Positions 9,157 through 18,528 of a stretch of DNA of 64,000 nucleotides are shown piece by piece. Source of the stretch: Micromonosporaceae bacterium (lineage in GTDB: Bacteria; Actinomycetota; Actinomycetes; Mycobacteriales; Micromonosporaceae); contig WHTQ01000005.1 in the NCBI GenBank assembly GCA_009377645.1, positions 1-64,000 on the forward strand, given 5' to 3'. The position numbers and the translations under genes were made by a program. The notes under the pieces were generated by a model. It searched no databases and was not told the origin of the DNA. It saw nothing but the letters and a program-made list of their open reading frames with translations. Positions within the stretch are counted from its first letter, which is position 1. The number at the start of each line of letters is the position of its first letter.

Positions 9157-11100
9157 GTGGCAGCTCCGAAGCAGGAGGGTTACACCGCAGGTTCGATCAC
9201 TGTGCTGGAAGGGCTGGAGGCGGTCCGGAAGCGCCCCAGCATGTACATCGGCTCCACCGGTGAGCGGGGGCTGCACCACCTGGTGACGGAGGTGGTCGAC
9301 AACGCGGTGGACGAGGCGCTGGCCGGCTTCTGCGACACCATCGACGTGGTGCTGCTGGCCGACGGCGGGGTGCGGGTGGTAGACAACGGCCGGGGCTTCC
9401 CGGTCGACCTGCACCCGAAGCTGAAGAAGCCGGGGGTGGAGGTGGCGCTGACCGTCCTGCACGCTGGCGGCAAGTTCGACGGCAAGGCCTACCAGGTCTC
9501 CGGCGGGCTGCACGGGGTCGGGGTGTCGGTGGTGAACGCCCTGTCCACCCGGCTGGAGGTGGAGATCCACAAGGACGGCCGGGTCTGGCGCCAGTCCTAC
9601 CGGCAGTCCAAGCCCGGCCCGCTGCAGAAGGGTGAGGCGACCCGCCGGACCGGGTCCGAGGTCGCGTTCTGGCCGGACCCGAAGATCTTCGAGACCACCG
9701 AGTTCTCGTTCGAGACGATCACCCGGCGGCTACAGGAGATGGCGTTCCTGAACCGGGGGCTGACCATCCACGTCCGGGACGACCGGGTGGTCGGCGACGA
9801 CGGCAAGCACCGCGAGGTGACCTACCTCTACAAGGGTGGCATCGCCGACTTCGTCAAGCACCTCAACCAGACCAAGACGCCGATCCACCGGTCGGTGATC
9901 GAGTTCGGGGCCGACGGCGACAACATGTCGCTGGAGATCGCGATGCAGTGGAACGAGTCGTACGGCGAGTCGGTCTACACGTTCGCGAACACCATCAACA
10001 CCCACGAGGGCGGCACCCACGAAGAGGGGTTCCGGGCCGCGCTGACCTCGGTGGTCAACCGGTACGGCGCCGACAAGAAGCTGCTCAAGGGCGACGAGAA
10101 GCTCACCGGCGAGGACGTCCGGGAGGGGCTGGCCGCGATCGTGTCGGTGAAGATGGCGCACCCGCAGTTCGAGGGCCAGACCAAGACCAGGCTCGGCAAC
10201 ACCGACATGCGTAGCTTCGTGCTGAAAACCTGCAACGACTGGCTGGTCGACTGGTTCGACCGGAACCCGGGCGAGGCGAAGACCATCATCACCAAGGCGT
10301 CGCAGGCGTCGCGGGCCCGGATCGCGGCGGCGCAGGCCCGCAAGCTCGCCCGCCGCAAGTCGCTGCTGGAGTCCGGGTCGATGCCCGGGACACTGGCCGA
10401 CTGCCAGTCCACCGACCCGCGCGAGTGCGAGCTGTTCATCGTGGAGGGTGACTCCGCCGGTGGGCCGGCCAAGCAGGGCCGGGATCCGCGGGTGCAGGCG
10501 ATCCTGCCGATCCGCGGGAAGATCCTCAACGTCGAGAAGTCCCGGATCGACAAGATCCTCAAGAACAACGAGGTGCAGGCGATCATCACCGCGTTGGGTA
10601 CGGGCATCCATGACGACTTCGACGTCGCGAAGCTGCGCTATCACCGGGTGATCCTGATGGCCGACGCGGACGTGGACGGGCAGCACATCCAGACCCTGCT
10701 GCTGACCTTGCTGTTCCGGTTCATGCGGCCGCTGCTCGAGCTCGGCCACGTCTACCTCGCGTCCCCGCCGCTCTACAAGATCAAGTGGAACAAGAAGGGC
10801 GACGACGCGCAGTACGCGTACTCCGACCGGGAGCGGGACGGGCTGATCGCGCTGCGCCAGGAGCGCAAGCCGAACGCGAAGCCGGACGACATCCAGCGGT
10901 TCAAGGGTCTCGGTGAGATGAACTACCCGGAGCTGTGGGAGACCACGATGAACCCGGCCACCCGGACCCTGCGCCACGTGACTCTCGACGACGCCGCAAC
11001 CGCGGACGAGCTGTTCAGCGTCCTGATGGGAGAGGACGTCGAGGCCCGCCGCTCGTTCATCCAGCGCAACGCCAAGGACGTGCGGTTCCTTGACATCTAG
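9157..11100 (+). CDS. gyrB: DNA gyrase subunit B
   Basis: ATPase subunit of gyrase. GHKL ATPase residues include [24 protein letters not shown] and [16 protein letters not shown]. The TOPRIM domain has VEGDSAGG and [12 protein letters not shown], and the C-terminal [10 protein letters not shown] motif is intact. 647 aa, normal. GTG start with a strong Shine-Dalgarno. Oddity: the motif that normally reads EGDSAGGSAK reads [10 protein letters not shown], so a Pro replaces the usual Ser in the drug-contact region. The next gene is gyrA. Confidence 0.97.
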   Translation: MAAPKQEGYTAGSITVLEGLEAVRKRPSMYIGSTGERGLHHLVTEVVDNAVDEALAGFCDTIDVVLLADGGVRVVDNGRGFPVDLHPKLKKPGVEVALTVLHAGGKFDGKAYQVSGGLHGVGVSVVNALSTRLEVEIHKDGRVWRQSYRQSKPGPLQKGEATRRTGSEVAFWPDPKIFETTEFSFETITRRLQEMAFLNRGLTIHVRDDRVVGDDGKHREVTYLYKGGIADFVKHLNQTKTPIHRSVIEFGADGDNMSLEIAMQWNESYGESVYTFANTINTHEGGTHEEGFRAALTSVVNRYGADKKLLKGDEKLTGEDVREGLAAIVSVKMAHPQFEGQTKTRLGNTDMRSFVLKTCNDWLVDWFDRNPGEAKTIITKASQASRARIAAAQARKLARRKSLLESGSMPGTLADCQSTDPRECELFIVEGDSAGGPAKQGRDPRVQAILPIRGKILNVEKSRIDKILKNNEVQAIITALGTGIHDDFDVAKLRYHRVILMADADVDGQHIQTLLLTLLFRFMRPLLELGHVYLASPPLYKIKWNKKGDDAQYAYSDRERDGLIALRQERKPNAKPDDIQRFKGLGEMNYPELWETTMNPATRTLRHVTLDDAATADELFSVLMGEDVEARRSFIQRNAKDVRFLDI

Positions 11101-11178
11101 CAGCCCGGCGCCCGCCGCGCCGTCCCCGGCCGGGCGGGGGCCGAGCCATGCCTGTGTTCCTGTGTGGAAGGTGAGACA

Positions 11179-14100
11179 GTGACAGATCCGACAGTTCCCG
11201 CGGACTCCCCGACCGACTCCCCCGCCGACGCGGCGCCGGAGGGGGGCGGCATCGAGGGGGCAACGCCGGAAGACCTGGCGCTGGGGCGGGGCCGCGTCGA
11301 GCCGGTCGGGATCGAGGTCGAGATGCAGCACTCGTACCTCGACTACGCGATGAGCGTGATCGTCAGCCGGGCGCTGCCAGACGTGCGGGACGGCCTCAAA
11401 CCGGTGCACCGTAAGATCCTCTGGGGGATGTTCGACGGCGGCTACCTGCCCGACCGCGGCTACGTGAAGTGCGCCCGGGTGGTCGGTGACGTGATGAGCA
11501 ACTACCACCCGCACGGTGACCTTGCGATCTACGACGCGCTGGTCCGGATGGGACAGCCGTGGTCGTTGCGCTACCCGCTGATCGACGGCAACGGCAACTT
11601 CGGCTCGCCCGGAAATGATCGACAAGCGGCGATGCGCTACTGCCTGTCCGGGGACGCCCTGGTGCGCACCGCTGAAGGCACGCTACGGATCGACGAAATC
11701 GTCCCCGATGCGCGACCGAACTCGGACAACGCCATCGACCTCAAGGTCCACGATCGCAACGGCGACCTGGTACGGGCCAGCAAGCTGTTCCACTCCGGTG
11801 AGCACCCGACGTTGCGGGTGCGTACCCGGGAAGGGTACGAACTGACCGGTACGCACAACCATCCGGTGTTGTGTCTGGTCAACGCCGGAGGCGTGCCAAC
11901 CCTGCGGTGGAAGCTGTTGGACGAAATCAAGTCCGGCGACCGGGTTGTCCTGCAACGGACAGTTCACGACGAGTTCGGGCATCCGATGCTGGAGCACGTC
12001 GAGTCAGCCGTTCTCGCGGGCGCGTTCGTGAGCGAGGGGTTCGTATCGGAGGACCGCGCCGGGTTCAACAACATCGACCAGGACTACTTCGGTCGGGTCC
12101 TCGCCGCGTTCGATCTGGCGGTCGGTGGGCGACGGTACGTCTACCAACGAACGATCGCCTCGGGTAGCGTGCTGTTCGAGTTGGACGTTCAGAACCTCTC
12201 CGCGCTCCGCCGGAGTGTGCTTGGTGAGCTGATCGGAAGCCGGAGTGCGGACAAGTTCGTGCCGACGTTCGTGTGCCGGGGCACACCAGCGGTCAAACGG
12301 GCCTTCCTGCAGTCGCTGTTCGAAGGTGACGGGTCGTCTTCCCTGCTGCCGCGGAACACTATCCAGATCTCGTACTCGACGCGGAGTGACCGGCTCGCCA
12401 GAGAGGTTCAACAGCTGCTGCTGGAGTTCGGCGTGGTTTCCCGGCAGTGTCACTACCAGAACGGTGAGATCAAGGTAGTCGTCACGAACCGGCGGGATGC
12501 CCGGATCTTCGCCCAGTCGATCGGCTTCCTGGGACGCAAGCAGATCAAGCTCGAAGCCGACTTAGCGACCATCCCGTACCGGAGCGTGGCGCTGAGCAAG
12601 GATCACGTACCGCATCTCGCTGAGTTCATCCGGCGGGACGGTGCGGACCAGGTCCGGGATCGCAACTGGCTGCGGCTTCACAACGTCGACCGGATCGAGC
12701 GCTGGGAGTCGCGCCGCCTCGAGATCGCGGCCCATATCACCAATCCCGAGGTGCTGGAGGTGGCGGAACCGCTGGTCGACGGCCGCTTCTACTACGCCGA
12801 GGTGGCATCGGTCAGGGACGCTGGTGTGCAGCCCGTCTACAGCCTCCGGGTCGACTCCGACGACCACGCCTTCGTCACCAACGGGTTCGTCAGCCACAAC
12901 ACGGAGTGCCGGCTGGGCGCGCTGACCATGGGGATGCTGCAGGACATCCGCGAGGGCACGGTCGACTTCGTTCCGAACTACGACGGCCGGTCGGAGGAAC
13001 CGGTGGTGCTGCCGGCCCGGTTCCCGAACCTGCTCGTGAACGGCTCGGAAGGGATCGCGGTCGGGATGGCCACCAAGATCCCGCCGCACAACCTGGGGGA
13101 GATCGCGGCCGCGGTGCAGTGGTGCCTGGCCAACCCGGAGGTCGACGAGGCGACCACGCTCGAGGAGCTGCTGAAGCTGGTCAAGGGACCGGACTTCCCG
13201 ACCTACGGGCTGATCGTTGGCACCACCGCCATCCAGGACGCGTACCGCACCGGCCGCGGCGCGATCCGGATGCGGGCGGTGGTCGACGTGGAGGAGGACC
13301 CGAAGGGCCGCTCGCTGCTGGTCGTGTCCCAGCTCCCGTACCAGGTGAACCCGGACAACCTCGCCCAGCGCACGGCCGAGCTGGTCAAGGAGGGCAAGCT
13401 GGCCGGGATCGCCGACATCCGGGACGAGTCCTCCGGCCGGACCGGGATGCGGATCGTGGTCGTGCTGAAGCGGGACGCCATCCCGAAGGTCGTGCTGAAC
13501 AACCTCTACAAGCACACCCAGCTGCAGGAGACGTTCGGCGCGAACATGCTGGCGCTGGTCGACGGCGTGCCCCGGACTCTGAACCTGGCCCAGTTCATTC
13601 GGCACTACGTGGCGCACCAGATCGAGGTGATCCAGCGTCGCACCGCGTACCGGCTGCGCAAGGCCGAGGAGCGCGCGCACATCCTGCGTGGCTACGTCAA
13701 GGCGCTGGACATGCTGGACGAGGTGATCGCGCTGATCCGGCGCTCGCCCACCGCGGAGGAGGCGCGTACCGGCCTGATCCAGCTGCTGGACGTGGACGAG
13801 ATCCAGGCCACCGCGATCCTGGACCTGCAGCTGCGGCGGCTGGCGGCGCTGGAGCGCCAGAAGATCATCGACGAGCTGGCCGAGATCGAGCTGAAGATCG
13901 CCGACCTGAAGGACATCCTGGCCAAGCCGGAGCGGCAGCGGCAGATCGTGTCGGAGGAGCTGGCCGGGCTGGTCGAGAAGTTCGCCGACGAGCGGCGCAC
14001 GAAGATCGTCCCGTTCGATGGCGAGGTCTCGATGGAGGACCTGATCGCCCGGGAGGACGTGGTCGTGACGATCACCCGGACCGGGTACGCGAAGCGCACC

Positions 14101-14997
14101 CGGTCCGACCTCTACCGGTCCCAGCGGCGCGGCGGGAAGGGGGTGTCCGGAGCGACGCTGCGCCAGGACGACATCGTCAGCCATTTCTTCGTCAGCTCCA
14201 CCCACGACTGGATCCTGTTCTTCACCAACAAGGGGCGGGTCTACCGGGCGAAGGCGTACGAGCTGCCGGAGGCGAGCCGGAGCGCCCGCGGCCAGCACGT
14301 GGCGAACCTGATGGCGTTCCAGCCGGACGAGCAGATCGCCCAGGTGATCAAGATATCGAACTACCAGGTGGCGCCGTACCTGGTGCTCGCCACCCGCAGC
14401 GGGCTGGTGAAGAAGACCGCGCTGGCCGAGTTCGACTCCAGCCGCACCGGCGGAATCATCGCGATCAACCTGCGGGACGGCGACGAGCTGGTCGGCGCGC
14501 AGCTGATCGCACCGGAGGACGACCTGCTGCTGGTGAGCAAGAACGCGCAGGCGATCCGGTTCCCGGCCGAGGACGAGACGCTCCGCCCGATGGGGCGGGC
14601 GACCTCCGGCGTGATCGGCATGCGGTTCGGCGAGGATGATGAGCTGCTGGCCATGGAGGTGGTCCGGGAGGGCATGGATGTGCTGGTGGCGACCGGTGGC
14701 GGGTACGCCAAGCGGACGCCGATCGAGGTCTACCCGGTGCAGGGGCGAGGCGGTAAGGGCGTGCTCACGGCTAAGATCACGGAACGCCGCGGCGAGCTGG
14801 TCGGGGCGGTCGTGATCAACCAGGCGGACGAGCTGTTCGCGATCACCAGCAACGGCGGAGTTATGCGGACTCCGGTGAAGCCGGTGCGAAGAACCCGCGA
14901 TCGGAACACAATGGGGGTCAAGCTGATGAACCTCCCCGAGGGGGTGACCCTCGTGGCCATCACTCGAAACGCGGACGAACCGGACGAACAGGACTAA
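11179..14997 (+). CDS. gyrA: DNA gyrase subunit A precursor with intein
   Basis: Breakage-reunion subunit of gyrase, interrupted by a 420-residue intein placed after the catalytic Tyr (RQAAMRY / TECRLG). The mature host protein would be about 852 aa. The extein shows the winged-helix region [16 protein letters not shown] and C-terminal beta-pinwheel blades with the GyrA box QRRGGKG. The GTG start was chosen because GGAAGG lies 7 nt upstream; the ORF-track start is five codons earlier. Residue L in HPHGDL occupies the E. coli Ser83 position. The gyrA stop is followed within four bases by the next start. Confidence 0.96.
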   Translation: MTDPTVPADSPTDSPADAAPEGGGIEGATPEDLALGRGRVEPVGIEVEMQHSYLDYAMSVIVSRALPDVRDGLKPVHRKILWGMFDGGYLPDRGYVKCARVVGDVMSNYHPHGDLAIYDALVRMGQPWSLRYPLIDGNGNFGSPGNDRQAAMRYCLSGDALVRTAEGTLRIDEIVPDARPNSDNAIDLKVHDRNGDLVRASKLFHSGEHPTLRVRTREGYELTGTHNHPVLCLVNAGGVPTLRWKLLDEIKSGDRVVLQRTVHDEFGHPMLEHVESAVLAGAFVSEGFVSEDRAGFNNIDQDYFGRVLAAFDLAVGGRRYVYQRTIASGSVLFELDVQNLSALRRSVLGELIGSRSADKFVPTFVCRGTPAVKRAFLQSLFEGDGSSSLLPRNTIQISYSTRSDRLAREVQQLLLEFGVVSRQCHYQNGEIKVVVTNRRDARIFAQSIGFLGRKQIKLEADLATIPYRSVALSKDHVPHLAEFIRRDGADQVRDRNWLRLHNVDRIERWESRRLEIAAHITNPEVLEVAEPLVDGRFYYAEVASVRDAGVQPVYSLRVDSDDHAFVTNGFVSHNTECRLGALTMGMLQDIREGTVDFVPNYDGRSEEPVVLPARFPNLLVNGSEGIAVGMATKIPPHNLGEIAAAVQWCLANPEVDEATTLEELLKLVKGPDFPTYGLIVGTTAIQDAYRTGRGAIRMRAVVDVEEDPKGRSLLVVSQLPYQVNPDNLAQRTAELVKEGKLAGIADIRDESSGRTGMRIVVVLKRDAIPKVVLNNLYKHTQLQETFGANMLALVDGVPRTLNLAQFIRHYVAHQIEVIQRRTAYRLRKAEERAHILRGYVKALDMLDEVIALIRRSPTAEEARTGLIQLLDVDEIQATAILDLQLRRLAALERQKIIDELAEIELKIADLKDILAKPERQRQIVSEELAGLVEKFADERRTKIVPFDGEVSMEDLIAREDVVVTITRTGYAKRTRSDLYRSQRRGGKGVSGATLRQDDIVSHFFVSSTHDWILFFTNKGRVYRAKAYELPEASRSARGQHVANLMAFQPDEQIAQVIKISNYQVAPYLVLATRSGLVKKTALAEFDSSRTGGIIAINLRDGDELVGAQLIAPEDDLLLVSKNAQAIRFPAEDETLRPMGRATSGVIGMRFGEDDELLAMEVVREGMDVLVATGGGYAKRTPIEVYPVQGRGGKGVLTAKITERRGELVGAVVINQADELFAITSNGGVMRTPVKPVRRTRDRNTMGVKLMNLPEGVTLVAITRNADEPDEQD
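11641..12900 (+). other. GyrA intein with LAGLIDADG homing endonuclease
   Basis: Self-splicing element of exactly 420 codons in frame with gyrA. Splicing block [11 protein letters not shown] (Cys1), block [11 protein letters not shown], block [21 protein letters not shown] and block [13 protein letters not shown], ending in His-Asn with Thr as +1 extein residue, are complete. Two LAGLIDADG-type helices ([11 protein letters not shown] and [11 protein letters not shown]) both retain an acidic residue, so the endonuclease may be active. Site, length and sequence match the mycobacterial GyrA intein class (for example the 420-residue M. leprae type). Base composition looks less GC-rich than the exteins by eye. 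Confidence 0.95.
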
Positions 14998-14998
14998 C

Positions 14999-16240
14999 GT
15001 GATGACGGAGACAACGGCGACCACGGGGACCTCGACCAGTCCGGTCGAGACGGCATCCGCCGAAGACTCAGCCATCCCGGAGGTGGCAGCACCGCCGCCG
15101 GGTCCGCCCGCCGAGGCTGCGGACCCGGACCGGCCGGAGGTGGTCCTCGCCGGCGGTGGCGAGCAGCGGTTGGCGATCCCGGGCGCCGTGGCGACGGAGG
15201 ACACCGCCGACCCCGGAGCCGGTACGGGTGGCGGGTCGGCCGCTCCGGAGAGCTGGCCCGGTCCGGCCGGCGGGGCTCCTGCGCCGGATGCTCCGTCAGC
15301 CCCGTCAGCCCCGTCAGCCCCGTCAGCCCCGTCAGCCCCGTCAGCCCCGTCAGCCCCGTCCGTCCCGGATGGCTGGTCCCGGTCGGATGGCTGGTCCGCT
15401 CTCGCCCTCGCCGGCCGGGTGGCGTCTGCCGGTCGAGCTGAGTCGGCCGAGCAGGAAGGATCGGCCGGACAGTCCGGACAGCCCGCCCCAGCGGGACCGA
15501 CCGAGCCGGTTGAGCGGGCCGAGCGGTCGGGCCCGGCCGGTGGGCCGGCCGAGGCGCGCGGTTACTTCACCTCACGGCCGGCGTTCACCCGGCCACCGGG
15601 GATGGCACCTCCGCCGGACCAGCTCGACCCGGAGGCACCCGCCGGTCCCGAGCCGGATCCGGGCGTGCCGGTGGGGGCACCGTTCAACCTCCCCGACGCG
15701 TACCCGGGCAGCACTGCGGTTTCACCCGCGGCGGCACCTCCCCGGGTGACCGGCCGGGCCACCCCGAGTGCGGTGACCGTCCGCCCGATCGGCGCCACCA
15801 GTGCCGGCATCGCGGTGGGCGCCGCTACGGTGGCCCCGCGGATGCGTCCCCGGCCGGCCGTGACTCCCCGGGGTCCGCGTCGCGCGCGGTTGGGCGTCAA
15901 GCGGATCGATCCGTGGTCGGTGATGAAGTTCTCGTTCGCCGTGTCACTGGTGATGTTCATCGTGATGATCGTGGCGGCCTCGGTGCTCTACCTGGCGCTG
16001 GAGGCGATGGGAGTTTTTGAAAGCGTCAACACCACGATCGCCGACCTGGTCGACGCCGGCGGGGGGGAGAGCGGCGAGACCTTCCGGATCACCGCGCAGG
16101 GCGTGATCGGAGCCTCGGCGGTGCTCGGGGCGCTCAACGTCCTGCTGTTCACGTCCCTGGCCACGCTAGGCGCGTTCATCTACAACGTCTGCGCTGACCT
16201 GGTCGGCGGAGTCGAGGTCACGCTGGCCGAGCGGGACTGA
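14999..16240 (+). CDS. DUF3566 membrane protein with APS-repeat N-terminus
   Basis: The last ~120 residues are the DUF3566 domain conserved next to gyrA in actinobacteria: RLGVKRIDPWSVMKFSFAVS, membrane segment FIVMIVAASVLYLALEAMG and a second segment ASAVLGALNVLLFTSLATLGAF. The ~290 residues before it are low complexity (Ala, Pro, Gly, Ser) and probably disordered and cytoplasmic; they contain a run of APS tripeptides. GTG start, with an ATG one codon later. It starts one base after the gyrA stop, so it is probably co-transcribed. Function is unknown. Confidence 0.88.
   Translation: MMTETTATTGTSTSPVETASAEDSAIPEVAAPPPGPPAEAADPDRPEVVLAGGGEQRLAIPGAVATEDTADPGAGTGGGSAAPESWPGPAGGAPAPDAPSAPSAPSAPSAPSAPSAPSAPSVPDGWSRSDGWSALALAGRVASAGRAESAEQEGSAGQSGQPAPAGPTEPVERAERSGPAGGPAEARGYFTSRPAFTRPPGMAPPPDQLDPEAPAGPEPDPGVPVGAPFNLPDAYPGSTAVSPAAAPPRVTGRATPSAVTVRPIGATSAGIAVGAATVAPRMRPRPAVTPRGPRRARLGVKRIDPWSVMKFSFAVSLVMFIVMIVAASVLYLALEAMGVFESVNTTIADLVDAGGGESGETFRITAQGVIGASAVLGALNVLLFTSLATLGAFIYNVCADLVGGVEVTLAERD
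15293..15360 (+). repeat. 9-bp tandem repeat (CCGTCAGCC)
   Basis: Seven exact tandem units of CCGTCAGCC plus a partial unit, encoding repeated Ala-Pro-Ser in the linker of the DUF3566 protein. Because the unit is a multiple of three, copy-number slippage would preserve the frame. Confidence 0.95.
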
Positions 16241-16300
16241 CCGGAGCGGCAATCCGGGTTGGGGCGGGTCGGCCGGATGCGGTAACGTTGCTCGGCGCGT

Positions 16301-16374
16301 GGGGCTATAGCTCAGTCGGTTAGAGCGCAGAGCTGATAACTCTGAGGTCGCTGGTTCGATTCCAGCTAGCCCCA
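16301..16374 (+). tRNA. tRNA-Ile (GAT anticodon)
   Basis: Cloverleaf folds by eye: acceptor GGGGCTA/TAGCCCC, D stem GCTC/GAGC, anticodon stem CAGAG/CTCTG with loop CTGATAA (anticodon GAT), T stem GCTGG/CCAGC with TTCGATT loop, discriminator A. No CCA is encoded. The gyrA-DUF3566-tRNA-Ile-tRNA-Ala order is typical of actinobacteria. Confidence 0.97.
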
Positions 16375-16401
16375 CTTCCCACGAACCGGGAGGTGCCCTC
16401 C

Positions 16402-16530
16402 ATGTGGAAGAAGCTGCTCATCGTCGCCGGCGCCGTCGGCCTGGCCGCGTTGGTCGCGAAGAAGGTCAAGTCCGCCAACGACGAGCGGGCGCTGTGGCAC
16501 GAGGCCACCACCGCACCCGACCTGCGCTAG
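16402..16530 (+). CDS. DLW-39 family small protein
   Basis: 42-aa protein too short for the ORF track: MWKKLLIVAGAVGLAALVAKK followed by an acidic tail ending ALWHEATTAPDLR. One N-terminal hydrophobic helix plus the LW-EAT motif places it in the DLW-39 family, found between these tRNA genes in actinobacteria. GGGAGG lies upstream of the ATG. Function unknown; probably a small membrane protein. Confidence 0.85.
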   Translation: MWKKLLIVAGAVGLAALVAKKVKSANDERALWHEATTAPDLR

Positions 16531-16552
16531 CCAGCTCCACCGGCACTCGACC

Positions 16553-16629
16553 GGGGCCGTAGCTCAATCTGGCAGAGCACCGCCTTTGCAAGGCGGGGGT
16601 TAGGGGTTCAAGTCCCCTCGGCTCCACCA
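16553..16629 (+). tRNA. tRNA-Ala (TGC anticodon), element attachment site
   Basis: Acceptor GGGGCCG/CGGCTCC (one G-U pair), anticodon stem CCGCC/GGCGG with loop TTTGCAA (anticodon TGC), T stem AGGGG/CCCCT, discriminator A and an encoded CCA. The 3' half from CTTTGCAAGG onward is repeated about 2 kb downstream, marking it as the integration site of the neighbouring integrase. Confidence 0.97.
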
Positions 16630-16777
16630 GCCAAAACGGCTGTGGATCTTAGCGGCTGGTACAGCCATTGGTACAGCCAAGCGTCATCCCGACCCCTTCC
16701 TGAGCGCCCTGTCGATCACGAAGGCAGCCTCCCACGCCCGCGCGGGCAGGACGTGCCCGTACGTGTCGGCGGTCAGC
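16584..16777 (+). repeat. Long direct repeat, left copy (tRNA-Ala 3' half to integrase 3' end)
   Basis: Runs from CTTTGCAAGG in the tRNA anticodon region through the 3' flank (CCAAAACGGCTGTGGATCTT) into the last codons of the integrase. The right copy starts at 18619. Near-identical apart from four T-stem changes in the tRNA part, one A/G flank difference and a deletion of about 13 bp in the integrase part of the right copy. Confidence 0.9.
16658..16681 (+). repeat. GGTACAGCC double repeat, copy 1
   Basis: GGTACAGCC-ATT-GGTACAGCC-AAG, a 9-bp direct repeat with 3-bp spacer, just past the integrase stop and 29 bp after the tRNA-Ala CCA. Identical copies occur at 18505-18528 and 18693-18716, so it marks element ends; arm-type integrase binding is a reasonable guess. 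Confidence 0.85.
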
Positions 16778-17715
16778 CGGATGGTGGAGTGCCCGAGTAG
16801 CTCCATCACCGTCCGCAGCTCGACGCCATCGTCAAGCAGGAACGTCGCGAAGGCATGTCGAAGATCATGGAGCCGGAGCCAGGAGAGGCCGGCACGGCTC
16901 CGCAACTGCTCGAACGGGCGGTTAACGTTGTGCGGCTCCATCGGAGTCCCGATCACGCTGGCGAACGCGAGGCCCAGGTCATGCCACGCTTCACCGGCCC
17001 GCAACCGCTCCTCGGCCTGGCGCGCCCGCTGTTGCTTGAGCGCGCGTACCGCGAGCTTCGAGAGCGGCAGTGGCCGGGCCGAGCGGTGCGTCTTCGGCGG
17101 AACCGTGGTCAGGCGGCCGTTGACGCGCTGGAGGGTCTGCCGGACGTGGAGCACCTTGCCGTCCAGGTCGATGTCCGCCCAGCGCAATCCGAGCACTTCA
17201 CCGCGGCGTAGACCGGTCGCGAGGACGACCACGTACAGCGGCTCCAGACGGTCACCGGCAATTGCCGATAGCAGAGCCTTCGCCTCTTCATGCGTCAGAG
17301 CCCGCCGCTCGCTGCGCGAAAGACCCGGTGGCTTCGCCGCCTTAGCGACATTGCGTGGTACCAGGTCCATTCGCTCCGCATCGGACAGCGCCACTCGAAG
17401 CACGCCGTGAATCTTGACTATCGTGGCGGGTGCCGCCTTCGCCTTGAGGCTGGTCAGGAAGCGCTGCACCTGCCGCGCCGTCAGCTTGTCGAGCTTGATG
17501 CCGCCCAACGCCGGGATCAAATGTGTGTCGATCACTTCGCGGTATCGGCGAAGGGTCGAGGCTCGCGTCTCGTCGTGCGCCTTGACGTCCTGCAACCACT
17601 CCGTGAGCCAGGCCGCCAGGGTGCGAGGCGGGGCGGTGAGGTCGACACCGAGTCGCAACTGCCGGCGCAGCTCATCGCGCTTACGGATCACCTCCGCTTC
17701 GGTCGTGGCGTACAC
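16684..17715 (-). CDS. int: Tyrosine site-specific integrase
   Basis: Phage-type tyrosine recombinase, 343 aa from the GTG. SAM-like core-binding domain about residues 30-120 (TLAAWLTEWLQDVKAHDETR). The catalytic domain has the first Arg in ATGLRRGEVLGLRW, LRLHDLRHAFATF, ELLGHSTIRLTADTYGHV and the Tyr in DTYGHV. The 3' end faces the tRNA-Ala it presumably uses. The frame upstream of the GTG still reads like the missing N-terminus (GLWAAAVDLGWVSGKRRRKY) back to a TGA but has no start codon, so the arm-binding N-terminus may be lost or start unconventionally. Confidence 0.9.
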   Translation of the reverse strand: MYATTEAEVIRKRDELRRQLRLGVDLTAPPRTLAAWLTEWLQDVKAHDETRASTLRRYREVIDTHLIPALGGIKLDKLTARQVQRFLTSLKAKAAPATIVKIHGVLRVALSDAERMDLVPRNVAKAAKPPGLSRSERRALTHEEAKALLSAIAGDRLEPLYVVVLATGLRRGEVLGLRWADIDLDGKVLHVRQTLQRVNGRLTTVPPKTHRSARPLPLSKLAVRALKQQRARQAEERLRAGEAWHDLGLAFASVIGTPMEPHNVNRPFEQLRSRAGLSWLRLHDLRHAFATFLLDDGVELRTVMELLGHSTIRLTADTYGHVLPARAWEAAFVIDRALRKGSG

Positions 17716-18012
17716 GTACTTCCGGCGCCGCTTCCCGCTTACCCACCCGAGATCGACGGCCGCCGCCCAGAGTCCCGGACGCTGGCCGGGGCGCGGGCGG
17801 CTTCCCGCACCACCATCCGATGGCCCGCATAGACACGATCATGGGGCCGTCGCTGGGCCGTCTCGGGCCGTGGCCGGCCGTCAGATGCCACCCAGCGATG
17901 ACCAGCGTTGACCGTCGATGCCAGATGAAACCGCAGGTCACAGATGTCAGTGGCACGCCGGCAAGGGGTGCGACGGACGAGTCGGCCTGTACGCCGGATC
18001 TGATCTCCGCAT
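17716..18012. other. Gap between integrase and hicA
   Basis: About 300 bp. The integrase frame stays open to a TGA at 17839-17841 and appears to encode the usual N-terminal arm-binding segment, without ATG, GTG or TTG. No excisionase-like or replication gene is seen. The overlapping ORFs in the track here have no family features and I regard them as chance frames. Confidence 0.5.
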
Positions 18013-18207
18013 TCAGGTGACCGAGCTTGGGGGCGGAACGTCGAGCTGTTTGCAGATGGCGCGTACGGTTCCAGGCCGTATCTCCTGGTGGCGCGGGACC
18101 GAGGACGGCTGTCCGCCTGGCCCTCGCCACTTGGCGTGGTTGCCACCCTCGCCGATGAAGCGGCAGCCATGATCGAGCAGGTGGCGCTCAAGATCGCGGC
18201 GCTTCAC
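18013..18207 (-). CDS. hicA: HicA-type toxin (mRNA interferase)
   Basis: 64-aa HicA family protein: KRRDLERHLLDHGCRFIGEGGNH gives the dsRBD-like fold with the catalytic His in GGNHAKW, followed by SSVPRHQEIRPGTVRAICKQL. These toxins cleave mRNA when freed from HicB. The start overlaps the hicB stop by four bases (ATGA), giving an antitoxin-first operon. Part of the integrative element cargo, probably stabilising it. Confidence 0.85.
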   Translation of the reverse strand: MKRRDLERHLLDHGCRFIGEGGNHAKWRGPGGQPSSVPRHQEIRPGTVRAICKQLDVPPPSSVT

Positions 18208-18434
18208 GCGGCGTAGGTGAGGGTCAAGGAGTCGCTGTCGGCCTGATCGGGCTGGCCGCCGGTGAACGCCTCGTCGGGGGTGAGCACGACCTGGAGGGCA
18301 TCCAGCACGTTCTCCCGCGCCTCCTGGCGGGTACGGCCCTCGCTGATGGCAGCGGGGATCTCGGCGATCTGGGCGGTTACCCAGCCGTCGCCGGCATCCG
18401 TGTACCGGATGGTCAGGCGCACCTGTCCCGTCAT
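18204..18434 (-). CDS. hicB: HicB-type antitoxin
   Basis: 76-aa protein starting MTGQVRLTIRYTDAGDGWVT and continuing AEIPAAISEGRTRQEARENV, the partial RNase-H-like HicB fold that masks HicA. No obvious C-terminal DNA-binding tail. The start is internal to the ORF-track frame, whose upstream part (MAVPMAVP...) is just the repeated GGTACAGCC sequence read in frame. Upstream of and overlapping hicA. Confidence 0.82.
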   Translation of the reverse strand: MTGQVRLTIRYTDAGDGWVTAQIAEIPAAISEGRTRQEARENVLDALQVVLTPDEAFTGGQPDQADSDSLTLTYAA

Positions 18435-18504
18435 GGCATCCAGGCTACCGCGCGGGTGCGACGGCGTCGCCGAGCCGCATCCAGGCGGTCTCCGCGTGGC
18501 CGGC

Positions 18505-18528
18505 GGTACAGCCATTGGTACAGCCAAG
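18505..18528 (+). repeat. GGTACAGCC double repeat, copy 2
   Basis: Same 24-bp sequence as copy 1, but here not followed by integrase sequence. It lies about 90 bp before the partial tRNA and could be the right-arm site of the element. Confidence 0.85.

Noticed and set aside
9730-11625. 631-aa minus-strand ORF across gyrB
   Set aside because: Antisense shadow of gyrB with no recognisable domain.
12562-15204. 880-aa minus-strand ORF across gyrA
   Set aside because: Longest shadow in the window; composition typical of the reverse frame of high-GC codons.
15293-15360. Short regular repeats as a possible CRISPR array
   Set aside because: Units are 9 bp with no spacers and lie inside a coding frame; no cas genes are present.
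17681-18191. Overlapping minus-strand ORFs between integrase and hicA as an excisionase
   Set aside because: No HTH or excisionase features, and they conflict with the open integrase frame.
18435-18527. N-terminal extension of HicB (MAVPMAVP...)
   Set aside because: It is the GGTACAGCC repeat read in frame; the HicB fold starts at MTGQVRL.
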